Source of the DNA: Buttiauxella gaviniae
GTDB taxonomy: Bacteria; Pseudomonadota; Gammaproteobacteria; Enterobacterales; Enterobacteriaceae
Direction: 5' to 3'
DNA: 64,000 bases
Assembly: GCF_040786275.1 (NCBI RefSeq)
Contig: NZ_JBFMVT010000002.1
Coordinates: 310,001 to 374,000, forward strand
Positions 41,253 through 50,649 of the stretch are shown one piece after another (position 1 is the stretch's first letter; the number at the start of each line of letters is the position of its first letter). Under the pieces are notes generated by a model that was not told the DNA's origin, made no database searches, and was given only the letters and a program-made list of their open reading frames with translations. Both the position numbers and the translations under genes were made by a program.

Positions 41253-42881
41253 TCAATGTTTTTTGATGAACATATCTTTGGTGAAGTAGAAACCGAGGTT
41301 GTTAGGCGCATATCCCCCAACATAAGGTTTCACTAACTGGACTAAAACATAGTGATAAACCGGGATGGCTGGTACGTCTTCCGCCAGTTTATCTTCAGCC
41401 TGCTGGTAGAACTTACCGCGTTCGGCAACATTGTCAGCTTTGGCCGCATTTTTTAGGGCCTCATCAAAAGCCGTGCTGCTGTATTTCGACGTGTTTTCAC
41501 TATCGCCGGTGCGGAAGTTATTCAGGAAAGTGGCAGCATCATCGTAATCGGCAATCCATGCATAGCGCACCACATCAAATGTGCCGTTGTGCATGGTATC
41601 AAGCATCGTTTTCCATTCCTGGTTTTGCAGCTTCGCTTCAACGCCCAGATTTTTCTTCCACATTGAGCTGGCGGCAATCGCGATACGTTGATGTGATTCA
41701 GATGTGTTGTACAAAAGATTAAAGCTCAAAGGATGCGAAGCGTTATATCCCGCAGCTTCAAGTAATTTTTTCGCCTCTGCTACGCGCTTTTCATGACTCC
41801 AGCTTGCGTAATCAGGGGATTTTATTTCTACACCACCAATAGTCTTTTGGCTAATAACCCAGGCTGGGATCTGCCCCTGCCCTAACACTTTCTCTGCAAT
41901 AATGTCTTTATCCAACGCCATATTCAGCGCTCGGCGAACACGAGCATCGTTGAACGGTGCTTTGGTGGTATTGAACTGATAGTAGTAGGTCGCAAGTTTT
42001 GGTGTGACATGAACCTGGTCCGGGATAGATTTTTTTAACGACGCAAACTGCGTCTGCGGGACCGTTAAAACAATATCAATTTCACCGGCTTTATAACGAT
42101 TGATATCTGCGGTCTCAGAAGCAATTGGGAGATAAGTCACTTTATTAATGACCGTATGGCTATCGTCCCAGTACTGCTTATTGCGTACGCCAACTAACTT
42201 TTCATTCACCACCCATTCTGAAAGCGTATAAGCCCCGCTGCTGACGAAATTACCCGGCTGCGTCCACTTGTCTCCAAGTTTCTCAATCACCGCTTTATCT
42301 ACCGGCACTAAAGAGGTGTGCGCCAACATTGAGAGGAACGCGGCGGTTGGCTGCGTGAGCGTAATCTGGAGTGTCTTATCATCCAACGCTTTTACACCAA
42401 GTGTATCGGGGGCTTTTTTGCCATCAGCTATTTCCGCAGCATTTTCTACATGCATATTGCCGAGGTAGCTGGCATAGGGAGAAACTGTTTTAGGATCAAC
42501 TAAACGTTGCCAACTCCAGACCACGTCTTCGGCTGTTATCGGTTCTCCATTTGACCATTTAATGCCAGGACGAAGATGGAATATCCAGACAGTATTGTTT
42601 TTTTCTTCCCATTTTTCAGCAAGCCTTGGTTCAATTGAGCCATCGTTGCGAACCTCTACCAACCCTTCAAAAAAGTCACTGATAATGCTCGACTCCACAC
42701 TACTTTCGACTTTATGAGGATCAAGAGAAGCAGGCTCGCTGCCATTATTCCGTACCAGCTCTTGTTTCGCGGCCAGCTCTGTTCCTGCGGGGACGTTAGC
42801 CGCCCAGGCGCCAGAAATAGCGCTTGCCAGGCCAATAGCGATAAACGATTTAATAAATGTGTTGTGGTTGGTTACTTTCAT
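41253..42881 (-). CDS. OppA-like oligopeptide-binding lipid-free periplasmic protein, orphan
   Basis: 542 residues from ATG at 42881, which opens a signal peptide cleaved after 'ISGAWA'; an earlier in-frame start at 42953 adds an implausible extension. It belongs to the SBP family 5: 'NNGSEPASLDPHKVESSVESSIISDFFEGLV', 'WIFHLRPGIKWSNGEPITAEDVVWSWQRLVDP', 'DARVRRALNMALDKDIIAEKVLGQGQIPAW'. It binds peptides, resembling OppA and MppA. No permease or ATPase genes are adjacent, so it probably feeds an Opp transporter encoded elsewhere, as MppA does. It sits between serT and yccA, which are neighbours in E. coli. Confidence 0.9.
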   Translation of the reverse strand: MKVTNHNTFIKSFIAIGLASAISGAWAANVPAGTELAAKQELVRNNGSEPASLDPHKVESSVESSIISDFFEGLVEVRNDGSIEPRLAEKWEEKNNTVWIFHLRPGIKWSNGEPITAEDVVWSWQRLVDPKTVSPYASYLGNMHVENAAEIADGKKAPDTLGVKALDDKTLQITLTQPTAAFLSMLAHTSLVPVDKAVIEKLGDKWTQPGNFVSSGAYTLSEWVVNEKLVGVRNKQYWDDSHTVINKVTYLPIASETADINRYKAGEIDIVLTVPQTQFASLKKSIPDQVHVTPKLATYYYQFNTTKAPFNDARVRRALNMALDKDIIAEKVLGQGQIPAWVISQKTIGGVEIKSPDYASWSHEKRVAEAKKLLEAAGYNASHPLSFNLLYNTSESHQRIAIAASSMWKKNLGVEAKLQNQEWKTMLDTMHNGTFDVVRYAWIADYDDAATFLNNFRTGDSENTSKYSSTAFDEALKNAAKADNVAERGKFYQQAEDKLAEDVPAIPVYHYVLVQLVKPYVGGYAPNNLGFYFTKDMFIKKH

Positions 42882-43109
42882 TACATACGCCTTATTTGAA
42901 TTATTAATGACGGTACGACAACCACTCTTAACGTTGGTATATGAATAACGCAATAATTTTCAGCCACATATAAGTCGTTTTTATGACACGGCTCAGGTCT
43001 GTTATTAAAATGTGAGCAAGGTAAAGATGGGTAAAAAGGCTTCCTTGCAATAAAGGAGGCCATTATTCTCAGTCACCATATACACCTGCAATTAAGAGAG
43101 AGTTGCTGA

Positions 43110-43769
43110 ATGGATCGCATAATTACTTCCTCGCGTGACCGTTCGTCACTGCTAAGTACCCACAAGGTACTGCGTAATACCTATTTCCTGCTCAGCCTTA
43201 CGCTGGCGTTTTCTGCGATAACCGCAACCGCCAGCACCGTGTTGATGCTGCCATCTCCGGGGCTGATTCTGACGCTGGTCGGCATGTATGGCCTGATGTT
43301 TTTGACCTACCGTCTGGCAGATAAACCTACCGGTATTCTTGCTGCTTTTGCTTTCACCGGTTTCCTGGGGTATATCCTGGGCCCAATGCTAAATTCCTAT
43401 ATCTCAGCGGGTATGGGCGATGTGATTGGCATGGCGTTGGGCGGCACCGCGCTGGTGTTCTTTAGCTGCTCCGCTTACGTGCTGACGACCCGCAAGGACA
43501 TGTCCTTCCTGGGCGGTATGCTGATGGCAGGTGTGGTGGTCGTGCTGATTGGTATGGTCGCGAACATCTTCCTACAGTTGCCTGCTTTGCATCTGGCAAT
43601 CAGCGCCGTGTTTATTCTTATTTCCTCCGGTGCCATTTTGTTTGAAACCAGCAACATCATCCGTGGCGGTGAAACCAACTACATCCGCGCGACGGTGAGC
43701 TTGTACGTTTCTCTGTACAATATCTTCATCAGCCTGTTGAGCATTCTGGGCTTCGCAAGCCGCGATTAA
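43110..43769 (+). CDS. yccA: Inner-membrane BI-1 family protein YccA, FtsH modulator
   Basis: 219 residues, seven hydrophobic helices, nearly identical over long stretches to E. coli YccA ('[27 protein letters not shown]', '[27 protein letters not shown]'). In E. coli it is a substrate and modulator of the FtsH-HflKC protease. First gene of the conserved core block. A terminator hairpin lies at 43791-43813. Confidence 0.97.
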   Translation: MDRIITSSRDRSSLLSTHKVLRNTYFLLSLTLAFSAITATASTVLMLPSPGLILTLVGMYGLMFLTYRLADKPTGILAAFAFTGFLGYILGPMLNSYISAGMGDVIGMALGGTALVFFSCSAYVLTTRKDMSFLGGMLMAGVVVVLIGMVANIFLQLPALHLAISAVFILISSGAILFETSNIIRGGETNYIRATVSLYVSLYNIFISLLSILGFASRD

Positions 43770-43790
43770 TCGCTTGCCAGTAAACGCATC

Positions 43791-43822
43791 AAAGCCTCGC
43801 ATCCGCGGGGCTTTGTTTTTTA
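43791..43822 (+). terminator. Terminator of yccA
   Basis: AAAGCCTCGC/GCGGGGCTTT hairpin with ATCC loop, followed by GTTTTTT. Confidence 0.8.
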
Positions 43823-43877
43823 TGACACGGTAAAATTTGCTACACTGCGGCCAGTTTGTCTGGAGCAAAGAATAATG

Positions 43878-44207
43878 ATGTTGATGTTTGAAGGCCGAGA
43901 AATAGAAACCGATGCCGATGGTTATCTGAAAAATAGCCAGGAGTGGAGCGAGCCACTTGCGGAAATTATTGCTGAAAAAGAAGGAATTACGCTCGCCGTT
44001 GAGCACTGGGAAGTGGTGAAGTTCGTGCGCGAATTTTATCTGGAATTTAATACTTCCCCGGCAATTCGTATGTTGGTCAAAGCAATGGCAAACAAATTCG
44101 GTGAAGAAAAAGGCAATAGCCGCTATCTGTACCGCTTATTTCCAAAAGGGCCGGCCAAGCAGGCAACAAAAATTGCAGGTCTGCCAAAGCCGGTTAAGTG
44201 CATTTAG
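43878..44207 (+). CDS. tusE: Sulfurtransferase TusE
   Basis: 109 residues from the second of two tandem ATG codons, matching E. coli TusE length. The sulfur-accepting cysteine is the penultimate residue (ending 'KPVKCI'). It takes sulfur from TusBCD for 2-thiouridine formation by MnmA. The 3' end overlaps convergent acyP by 4 bases. Confidence 0.96.
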   Translation: MLMFEGREIETDADGYLKNSQEWSEPLAEIIAEKEGITLAVEHWEVVKFVREFYLEFNTSPAIRMLVKAMANKFGEEKGNSRYLYRLFPKGPAKQATKIAGLPKPVKCI

Positions 44208-44485
44208 TAGCGAATACTAAAATCTGACCAGTTATGATCGGGTTGATGAGGTTCAGTCAGCACTTTATCAACCCGAGCACTGCGCGGCCCGCCTGCTTTT
44301 AACCAGGCAATAAGCTTTTCAACCTGCTGCGCTTCACCGCAGGCCAATACTTCAACGCTACCATCATCCATGTTACGGGCATAACCGGTTAAACCCAGTT
44401 TTAACCCCTCACGCTGGGTGCTGTAGCGAAACCCAACCCCCTGAACCAGGCCGTGGACCCAGGCGAGTGTACATACTGTGGCCAT
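44204..44485 (-). CDS. acyP: Acylphosphatase
   Basis: 93 residues with the catalytic motif '[18 protein letters not shown]' (Arg of GFR) and the second motif '[13 protein letters not shown]' (Asn). It hydrolyses acyl phosphates. Known as yccX in E. coli, in the same place and orientation. Confidence 0.96.
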   Translation of the reverse strand: MATVCTLAWVHGLVQGVGFRYSTQREGLKLGLTGYARNMDDGSVEVLACGEAQQVEKLIAWLKAGGPRSARVDKVLTEPHQPDHNWSDFSIRY

Positions 44486-44575
44486 AACTTCCTCCGTTTC
44501 GAGTTCTTGCGTTGCATTTAGCCGGTGTTAACCGGAAAATGACGCCCAATTCTTAGCAAGAAAGCATAGCAAATT

Positions 44576-45766
44576 ATGAGTGTACGTTTAGTGTTAACCA
44601 AAGGGCGCGAAAAATCGTTACTGCGCCGTCATCCGTGGGTGTTTTCTGGTGCCGTTGCACGCATGGAAGGCAAAGCCAATCTCGGCGAAACTATTGATGT
44701 TGTCGACAGCCAGGGTAAATGGTTGGCACGCGCAGCTTATTCCCCGTCGTCTCAAATCCGTGCACGCGTCTGGACTTTCGATGCCAATGAAAGCATCGAT
44801 ATCGCCTTTTTCACTCGTCGTTTGCAGCAGGCACAACAGTGGCGCGAATGGCTGGCGAAGCGTGATGGCCTGGACAGCTACCGCCTGATTGCAGGGGAAT
44901 CTGATGGCTTGCCTGGTGTAACGATTGACCGCTTCGGCAATTTCCTGGTGCTGCAACTGCTTTCTGCGGGTGCAGAATATCAACGCCCTGCTCTGGTTGC
45001 CGCGCTGCAAAACCTCTATCCGGAATGCGCGATTTACGATCGTTCTGATGTCGCGGTACGTAAGAAAGAAGGCATGGAACTGACGCAAGGCCCGGTCAGC
45101 GGTGAACTGCCTCCAGATTTATTGCCAATCGAAGAGCACGGCATGAAGCTGCTCGTCGATATTAAAGGCGGCCATAAAACCGGTTACTATCTCGATCAGC
45201 GCGACAGCCGCTTTGCGACTCGTCAGTATGTGAACGATAAGCGGGTTTTGAACTGCTTCTCCTATACCGGTGGCTTTGCCGTTTCCGCGCTGATGGGCGG
45301 TTGCCGTCAGGTGGTTAGCGTTGATACCTCTCAGGATGCGCTTGATGTTGCGAAGCAAAACGTTGAGCTGAATAAACTTGATTTGAGCAAAGCCGAGTTC
45401 CTGCGTGACGACGTATTCAAACTGTTGCGTAAATACCGCGATCAGGGTGAGAAATTTGACGTTATCGTGATGGACCCTCCGAAATTCGTCGAAAACAAGA
45501 ACCAGCTTATGGGCGCGTGTCGTGGCTATAAAGACATCAATATGCTGGCGATTCAGCTGTTGAACCCGGGCGGCATTCTGATGACGTTCTCATGCTCAGG
45601 GCTGATGACGACGGATTTATTCCAGAAAATCATTGCTGATGCCGCCGTAGATGCCGGGCGTGATGTACAATTTATAGAGCAGTTCCGTCAGGCCGCCGAT
45701 CACCCGGTGATCGCCACCTACCCGGAAGGGCTGTATTTGAAAGGGTTTGCCTGTCGCGTCATGTAA
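44576..45766 (+). CDS. rlmI: 23S rRNA m5C1962 methyltransferase RlmI
   Basis: 396 residues. An N-terminal PUA domain (to about 75) is followed by a Rossmann methyltransferase with SAM loop '[17 protein letters not shown]', motif IV '[14 protein letters not shown]' and catalytic cysteine in 'FSCSGLM'. Divergent from acyP, as in E. coli (yccW). Confidence 0.97.
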   Translation: MSVRLVLTKGREKSLLRRHPWVFSGAVARMEGKANLGETIDVVDSQGKWLARAAYSPSSQIRARVWTFDANESIDIAFFTRRLQQAQQWREWLAKRDGLDSYRLIAGESDGLPGVTIDRFGNFLVLQLLSAGAEYQRPALVAALQNLYPECAIYDRSDVAVRKKEGMELTQGPVSGELPPDLLPIEEHGMKLLVDIKGGHKTGYYLDQRDSRFATRQYVNDKRVLNCFSYTGGFAVSALMGGCRQVVSVDTSQDALDVAKQNVELNKLDLSKAEFLRDDVFKLLRKYRDQGEKFDVIVMDPPKFVENKNQLMGACRGYKDINMLAIQLLNPGGILMTFSCSGLMTTDLFQKIIADAAVDAGRDVQFIEQFRQAADHPVIATYPEGLYLKGFACRVM

Positions 45767-45825
45767 CTTGAAAAGTAGAAACTTGCCCGCACATTAGTTG
45801 CAGTAACGTTTCTCAGGAGGTGACT

Positions 45826-46143
45826 ATGATTGCCAGCAAATTCGGCATTGGCCAGCAGGTTCGACATTCGCTGTTGGGGTATCTGGGAGTGGTGGTCGAT
45901 ATCGATCCGGAATACTCGCTCGATGAGCCCGCAGACGATGAACTGGCCGACAACGATGCCCTCCGTCGTGCGCCCTGGTATCATGTAGTGATGGAAGATG
46001 ATGATGGCCAGGCTGTTCACACCTATCTTGCTGAAGCCCAGTTAAGTGGGGAGTCACAAGACGAGCATCCCGAACAACCGTCGATGGATGAATTGGCGGC
46101 TTCGATACGGCAACAGCTTCAGGCACCTCGCCTGCGTAATTAG
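45826..46143 (+). CDS. hspQ: Heat-shock protein HspQ
   Basis: 105 residues, starting '[31 protein letters not shown]'. ATG at 45826 has an AGGAGG 6 bases upstream; the in-frame GTG at 45820 overlaps that site and is rejected. In E. coli it binds hemimethylated oriC DNA, promotes degradation of DnaA mutants and modulates Lon. Confidence 0.96.
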   Translation: MIASKFGIGQQVRHSLLGYLGVVVDIDPEYSLDEPADDELADNDALRRAPWYHVVMEDDDGQAVHTYLAEAQLSGESQDEHPEQPSMDELAASIRQQLQAPRLRN

Positions 46144-46172
46144 CAAAAACCCCGCGCTGCGGGGTTTTTTAT
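46144..46172 (+). terminator. Bidirectional terminator between hspQ and yccU
   Basis: AAAAACCCCGC/GCGGGGTTTTTT hairpin with a 2-base centre. Confidence 0.85.
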
Positions 46173-46588
46173 TATTTAGCCAGGCCTAAGCGGGGAATTT
46201 CAATCGCCGGGCATTTATCCATCACCACGTTTAAACCGGCATCCTGCGCAAGCACAGCGGCTTGTTCATTGATAACGCCTAACTGCATCCACAGCGTTTT
46301 TGCGCCGATAGCAATCGCTTCACGCGCCACTTCCCATGCTGCTTCTGAATTTCTGAATACGTCGACCATATCGACTTTTTTGGGAATATCAGCAAGCGAG
46401 CCATAGCCTTGCTGCCCCAACAACGTTTTGCCGGCCACTTTAGGTGATACAGGTATCACTTCGTACCCTTGATCCAGCAAATATGCCATCACCCGATAGC
46501 TTGGGCGATCGGGCTTATCACTGGCTCCCACCAGCGCAATAGTTTTGGTGCTTTTTAGAATAGTTTCGATATCTGCCTGTTTCATCAC
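46172..46588 (-). CDS. yccU: CoA-binding domain protein YccU
   Basis: 138 residues, one Rossmann-like CoA-binding domain ('[35 protein letters not shown]', '[12 protein letters not shown]'). The function in E. coli is not defined. Conserved neighbour of hspQ. Confidence 0.93.
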   Translation of the reverse strand: MMKQADIETILKSTKTIALVGASDKPDRPSYRVMAYLLDQGYEVIPVSPKVAGKTLLGQQGYGSLADIPKKVDMVDVFRNSEAAWEVAREAIAIGAKTLWMQLGVINEQAAVLAQDAGLNVVMDKCPAIEIPRLGLAK

Positions 46589-46771
46589 ATTCTCCGCCGG
46601 GACTCAGTAATCAAAAGTGTATGCCATACGTTACTGACTCACCATCTTTCCCATACGCAGGTAGTAGAGCAATTTCCGAGAATATGTCTATATGTTAATG
46701 AACCGCTTGACTGAAAAATTTTGATACATTCAGCAAGGAATGGTTCCACTTACCCAAGGCAGGAGAAATTG

Positions 46772-47437
46772 ATGAGAACTGCGTTCTTAATCGCAATATG
46801 TTGGCTCCTTCTTTTGCCGCACAATTCGTGGGCGACGACCTTGCGTCTGTCCACAGATATAGATTTATTGATACTCGACGGAAAAAAAGTTTCCAGTTCT
46901 TTATTAAGAGGCGCAGATAGCCTGGAGTTGGATAACGGCCCGCATCAGTTGGTGTTTCGCGTAGAAAAAAATATTCGCACCAGCACACGTGAACAGCGTC
47001 TATATATCTCCCCACCTTTGATTGTGAGTTTCGATACCAAAGATGTCAGTCAGGTCAATTTTAATTTGCCACGAATTGACAGCGATAAAGAGAGCGATGA
47101 GTTTGATCATGCCCCTCATCTTCAGTTGCTGGATGGTGACTCGGTCGTCATTCCGCTGAAAATGGATATTTTGCCGGTCAAAGCAACGCCTCAGGGAATA
47201 AATTACGAGCAGGATACTCAGAACTACAACAAATCGGGGAAAACGGCGTCAATTCTGAAATTCGCGACGAAGATAGCAGATGACAGCGCGTTACTGTCGA
47301 ATGTTTCTGAGCTTGACGCCCCACCCCGCCAGTCTGAAACCTTAACGGAGCAACGTTTACGTTACTGGTTTCTACAGGCTGATAAACCGACCCGCGAGCG
47401 CTTCTTACAATGGGTGAAAGAAAACCCTGCACAATAA
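46772..47437 (+). CDS. yccT: Periplasmic protein YccT (CsgI-type curli modulator)
   Basis: 221 residues from ATG at 46772 (RBS AGGAGA). A signal peptide ends 'HNSWA'. The mature start '[41 protein letters not shown]' is the DUF2057 signature. In enterics YccT/CsgI inhibits curli subunit polymerisation. An upstream in-frame start at 46721 lacks an RBS and would bury the signal peptide. Confidence 0.94.
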   Translation: MRTAFLIAICWLLLLPHNSWATTLRLSTDIDLLILDGKKVSSSLLRGADSLELDNGPHQLVFRVEKNIRTSTREQRLYISPPLIVSFDTKDVSQVNFNLPRIDSDKESDEFDHAPHLQLLDGDSVVIPLKMDILPVKATPQGINYEQDTQNYNKSGKTASILKFATKIADDSALLSNVSELDAPPRQSETLTEQRLRYWFLQADKPTRERFLQWVKENPAQ

Positions 47438-47532
47438 TTGCCTTTCAAAGCGCGTATTTTTGACTCCCTTCTCTTGCAGCAACAATCACTTCCAGTAAGC
47501 TGTAGCCAAGACAAATCAATCAGGATTAACCG

Positions 47533-47991
47533 ATGGAATTAACCACCCGCACCCTGGCGGAACAAAAGCATATTGCGCTGGTTGCGCATGACCACTGCAA
47601 AGACGCGCTATTGAAATGGGTCGAGCGTCATAAAGCTATTCTCGCCCATCATGTGTTGTATGCCACCGGCACCACCGGAAATCTCATTCATCGCGGCAGC
47701 GGCCTTGAGGTCAATGCCATGCTGAGCGGCCCAATGGGCGGCGATCAACAAGTTGGCGCATTGATTTCTGAAGGGAAAATAGATGTGCTGATTTTCTTCT
47801 GGGATCCGCTTAACGCTGTTCCACACGATCCGGACGTCAAAGCATTGCTACGCCTGGCAACGGTGTGGAACATTCCTGTAGCCACAAACTTATCGACCGC
47901 TGATTTTATTATTCAGTCTCCGGGCTTTGATCGCCCGGTCGAAATATTGATCCCCGATTACGCACGTTATATGGCGGATCGCCTGAAGTAA
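47533..47991 (+). CDS. mgsA: Methylglyoxal synthase
   Basis: 152 residues, the E. coli length. Active-site residues are His19-region '[11 protein letters not shown]', catalytic Asp in '[12 protein letters not shown]' and His in '[12 protein letters not shown]'. It converts dihydroxyacetone phosphate to methylglyoxal. Convergent with helD; the stop codons abut. Confidence 0.97.
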   Translation: MELTTRTLAEQKHIALVAHDHCKDALLKWVERHKAILAHHVLYATGTTGNLIHRGSGLEVNAMLSGPMGGDQQVGALISEGKIDVLIFFWDPLNAVPHDPDVKALLRLATVWNIPVATNLSTADFIIQSPGFDRPVEILIPDYARYMADRLK

Positions 47992-50046
47992 TTACGGTCG
48001 ATTTGCCGCGGGCACGCCAAGCTGTTTCAGTATCTCGACAAAACTGGACGGTTCCTGTTTATTAAACAATAACCAGACACGATGACGGGCCCGCGTCATT
48101 GCCACATAGAGTAATCGCCGCTCCTCGGCATCCGGAAATGCTTCCGGCTGCGGCAACAATGCCTCTTCCATGACCGACTCCCTCGCCACCGCCGGGAAAC
48201 CCTCTTTACCCTGCTGTAGCCCGAGCACGATCACGTAATCGGCCTGCTGGCCTTTGCTGGCATGAATGGTCATAAAATCGATCGCCAGTTTCGGCCAGCG
48301 CGTTGCGGCTTTTTCCAGAATCGCGGGGCCTAAATGATGATACCGAGCGAGAACCAGAATGCTTTGCTCCGGCTTTACATATCCGCTCATTTTATCTAGC
48401 AACGCTTCTAACTGATCGTCAGCCAGTAAGGTCACCGATTTTTTGTCGCCTTTAGACAGGCTGTTCAATGGCTTAGCAAGCTGATGTGGATTCTGCTGCA
48501 CAAAGCGGTTGGCAATTTCACCAATGCGATCGTTAAACCGGTAGGTTGTATCTAACGCGCACTGATCTGCATCGCCAAAGTGATGAGCAAACGCGGTGGT
48601 GAGCGTCATTTCAGCGCCGCTGAAACGATAAATTGCCTGCCAGTCGTCTCCGACCGCATAGAGCGAGGTGCGCGAGTTTTGTTTTCTTAATGCCGCCAGC
48701 AGAGCTGCACGCTGCGGTGAAATGTCCTGAAACTCATCCACCAGAATATGCTTCCACGGGCTGATAAATCGCCCCTTTTCCAGCACATTAATGGCCTGAT
48801 GAATTAACCCTGAAAAATCGACAGCTTCTTCGGCTTTCAGGGCTGTTTTCCAGCTTTTTAACAGCGGAGCCATTAACTTGACGCGTTTCGCAAAGAGGTC
48901 GCGAACGTCAGGCGGTGCAGAAGCGATCATTTCAGCCTGCGAGCCACCCTGCATGCGCATCAGTCCCAGCCATCTGTCTAACCGGCTTGCCAGGCGTTTG
49001 GCTAAACGCTCATCTTTCCAGTATTCGCCTTCGGGAACATCCCATTGTAGTTCGTCACTTAACCATTCACGCCAGCCTTTTGCCTGCGCTTTTTTCTCGC
49101 GGCACTGTTGTTGCCAGCTTTCAATGAGCAACTGGTGGCGGGCGCGGGTATCGGATTCCAGATCGCTTACACGCGGTACTTTTTTGCTCCCTTGCTGAAT
49201 AATATGCAGGGCAAGCGCGTGAAACGTACGGGCTGAAATAGCGTCGGTATGTAAGCGTTCAGCGATGCGCTGATCCATCTCCTGTGCGGCTTTACGCCCG
49301 AATGCCAGCAATAAAATTTGATCTTCACTGGCCTCGCCGCGTTGCAGAAGCCAACCCGCACGCGCCACCAGAACAGATGTTTTACCGCTCCCCGCCCCCG
49401 CCAGCACCAGCAGCGAATCTTCACCATTGACGACGGCACGAGCCTGGGAGATGTTTAGCGGGGAGCTCTCAATTTGCTGGAAGAAATCCGCATATTTATC
49501 AAGCATGTGATTGGTGAAAGCCGTATTGCGTTGGTGGCGACGCTGTTCACCCTGCTCAAGCCAGGCTTTACAGTGCAACCAGACTTCACGGCAATTATCA
49601 AAATCTTCGAGTCGAGCCTGCGGCAGAGGTAAAGCCGAAAACGCAGCGCGCACGTCTTGCTGCAAGGCCTGCATATCACTGCGTTTGAACCATTTTTCTT
49701 GCTGAACGCGGCGCATTATCTCTGCATATTGCTGGTGCAGCACTTGTGCCGCTACCTCACTCATTTCCGCACTCCAGCGCTGCCATAAATCATTCAAGTG
49801 ATGATAAAAGCGCTGCGTTTCGCCCCATTCAGTGCCGTGTAGACGGACCACTTTATTATCGGGCAGGACAAATTCCAGCTCCCCCCAAACCAGACCGCGC
49901 TTGCAATTAATGGCTATTAACTGATTGAATGGAATAAGGTATTCATGGCGTTCTCCCTTTACTTCTACCCCCGCAGTCAGCAGTTTCACACGATTGTAGG
50001 GATGTTGCGCCAAATGTTTACCCAGGGAGGTCGCTTTCAGTTCCAT
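47992..50046 (-). CDS. helD: DNA helicase IV
   Basis: 684 residues, equal to E. coli HelD. UvrD/Rep superfamily 1: Q-motif and Walker A 'VLAGAGSGKTSVLVARA', Walker B 'ILVDEFQDISPQR', motif 'YAVGDDWQAIYRFSGAE', C-terminal 'FMTIHASKGQQADYVIVLGLQ' and 'LLYVAMTRARHRVWLLFN'. A 3'-5' helicase involved in recombination. Confidence 0.97.
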   Translation of the reverse strand: MELKATSLGKHLAQHPYNRVKLLTAGVEVKGERHEYLIPFNQLIAINCKRGLVWGELEFVLPDNKVVRLHGTEWGETQRFYHHLNDLWQRWSAEMSEVAAQVLHQQYAEIMRRVQQEKWFKRSDMQALQQDVRAAFSALPLPQARLEDFDNCREVWLHCKAWLEQGEQRRHQRNTAFTNHMLDKYADFFQQIESSPLNISQARAVVNGEDSLLVLAGAGSGKTSVLVARAGWLLQRGEASEDQILLLAFGRKAAQEMDQRIAERLHTDAISARTFHALALHIIQQGSKKVPRVSDLESDTRARHQLLIESWQQQCREKKAQAKGWREWLSDELQWDVPEGEYWKDERLAKRLASRLDRWLGLMRMQGGSQAEMIASAPPDVRDLFAKRVKLMAPLLKSWKTALKAEEAVDFSGLIHQAINVLEKGRFISPWKHILVDEFQDISPQRAALLAALRKQNSRTSLYAVGDDWQAIYRFSGAEMTLTTAFAHHFGDADQCALDTTYRFNDRIGEIANRFVQQNPHQLAKPLNSLSKGDKKSVTLLADDQLEALLDKMSGYVKPEQSILVLARYHHLGPAILEKAATRWPKLAIDFMTIHASKGQQADYVIVLGLQQGKEGFPAVARESVMEEALLPQPEAFPDAEERRLLYVAMTRARHRVWLLFNKQEPSSFVEILKQLGVPAANRP

Positions 50047-50178
50047 TACGCTTTGCCCGATCCAAAATAGTGGTTGTGGTTAAGTTTACCCGCCGAAGGA
50101 ATGACGCTCCAGAGTAAAAACGCGTTACAATTGCTGCGGTTATTCATTTGTCCAAACTCAAGCCAACGAAGAGTGATT

Positions 50179-50625
50179 ATGCGTACAGTCCTTAATATTT
50201 TGAACTTTGTACTGGGCGGGTTTCTTACCACCCTCTCCTGGCTGCTGGCCACTCTTGTCAGTATCATTTTTATTTTCACGCTCCCGCTGACTCGTTCCTG
50301 CTGGGAAATTACCAAACTCTCGTTCGTGCCTTATGGTAACGAAGCTATTCATGTGGACGAGCTAAATCCGCAGGGCAAAAGCGCCATTATGAATACGGGT
50401 GGAACGCTGCTGAACATTGTGTGGCTGGTCTTTTTTGGCTGGTGGCTTTGTGTGCTGCACATCTTCACCGGTATCGCCCAGTGCATTACGATTATCGGCA
50501 TTCCTGTGGGCATCGCTAACTTCAAAATTGCCGCGATTGCGCTTTGGCCCGTAGGCCGTCGTGTCGTTTCTGTTGAAACCGCGCAGGCTGCTCGTGTTGC
50601 CAATGCAAGCCGACGTTTCCAGTAA
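50179..50625 (+). CDS. yccF: Inner-membrane protein YccF
   Basis: 148 residues from ATG at 50179; earlier in-frame starts lie in the helD-yccF gap. It has three to four hydrophobic helices and the duplicated YccF pattern ('VPYGNEAIHVDELNP', 'LWPVGRRVV'). Function unknown. It precedes yccS by 24 bases, so they form an operon. Confidence 0.93.
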   Translation: MRTVLNILNFVLGGFLTTLSWLLATLVSIIFIFTLPLTRSCWEITKLSFVPYGNEAIHVDELNPQGKSAIMNTGGTLLNIVWLVFFGWWLCVLHIFTGIAQCITIIGIPVGIANFKIAAIALWPVGRRVVSVETAQAARVANASRRFQ

Positions 50626-50649
50626 ATCTGACAAGAGTAGTGAGAATTA

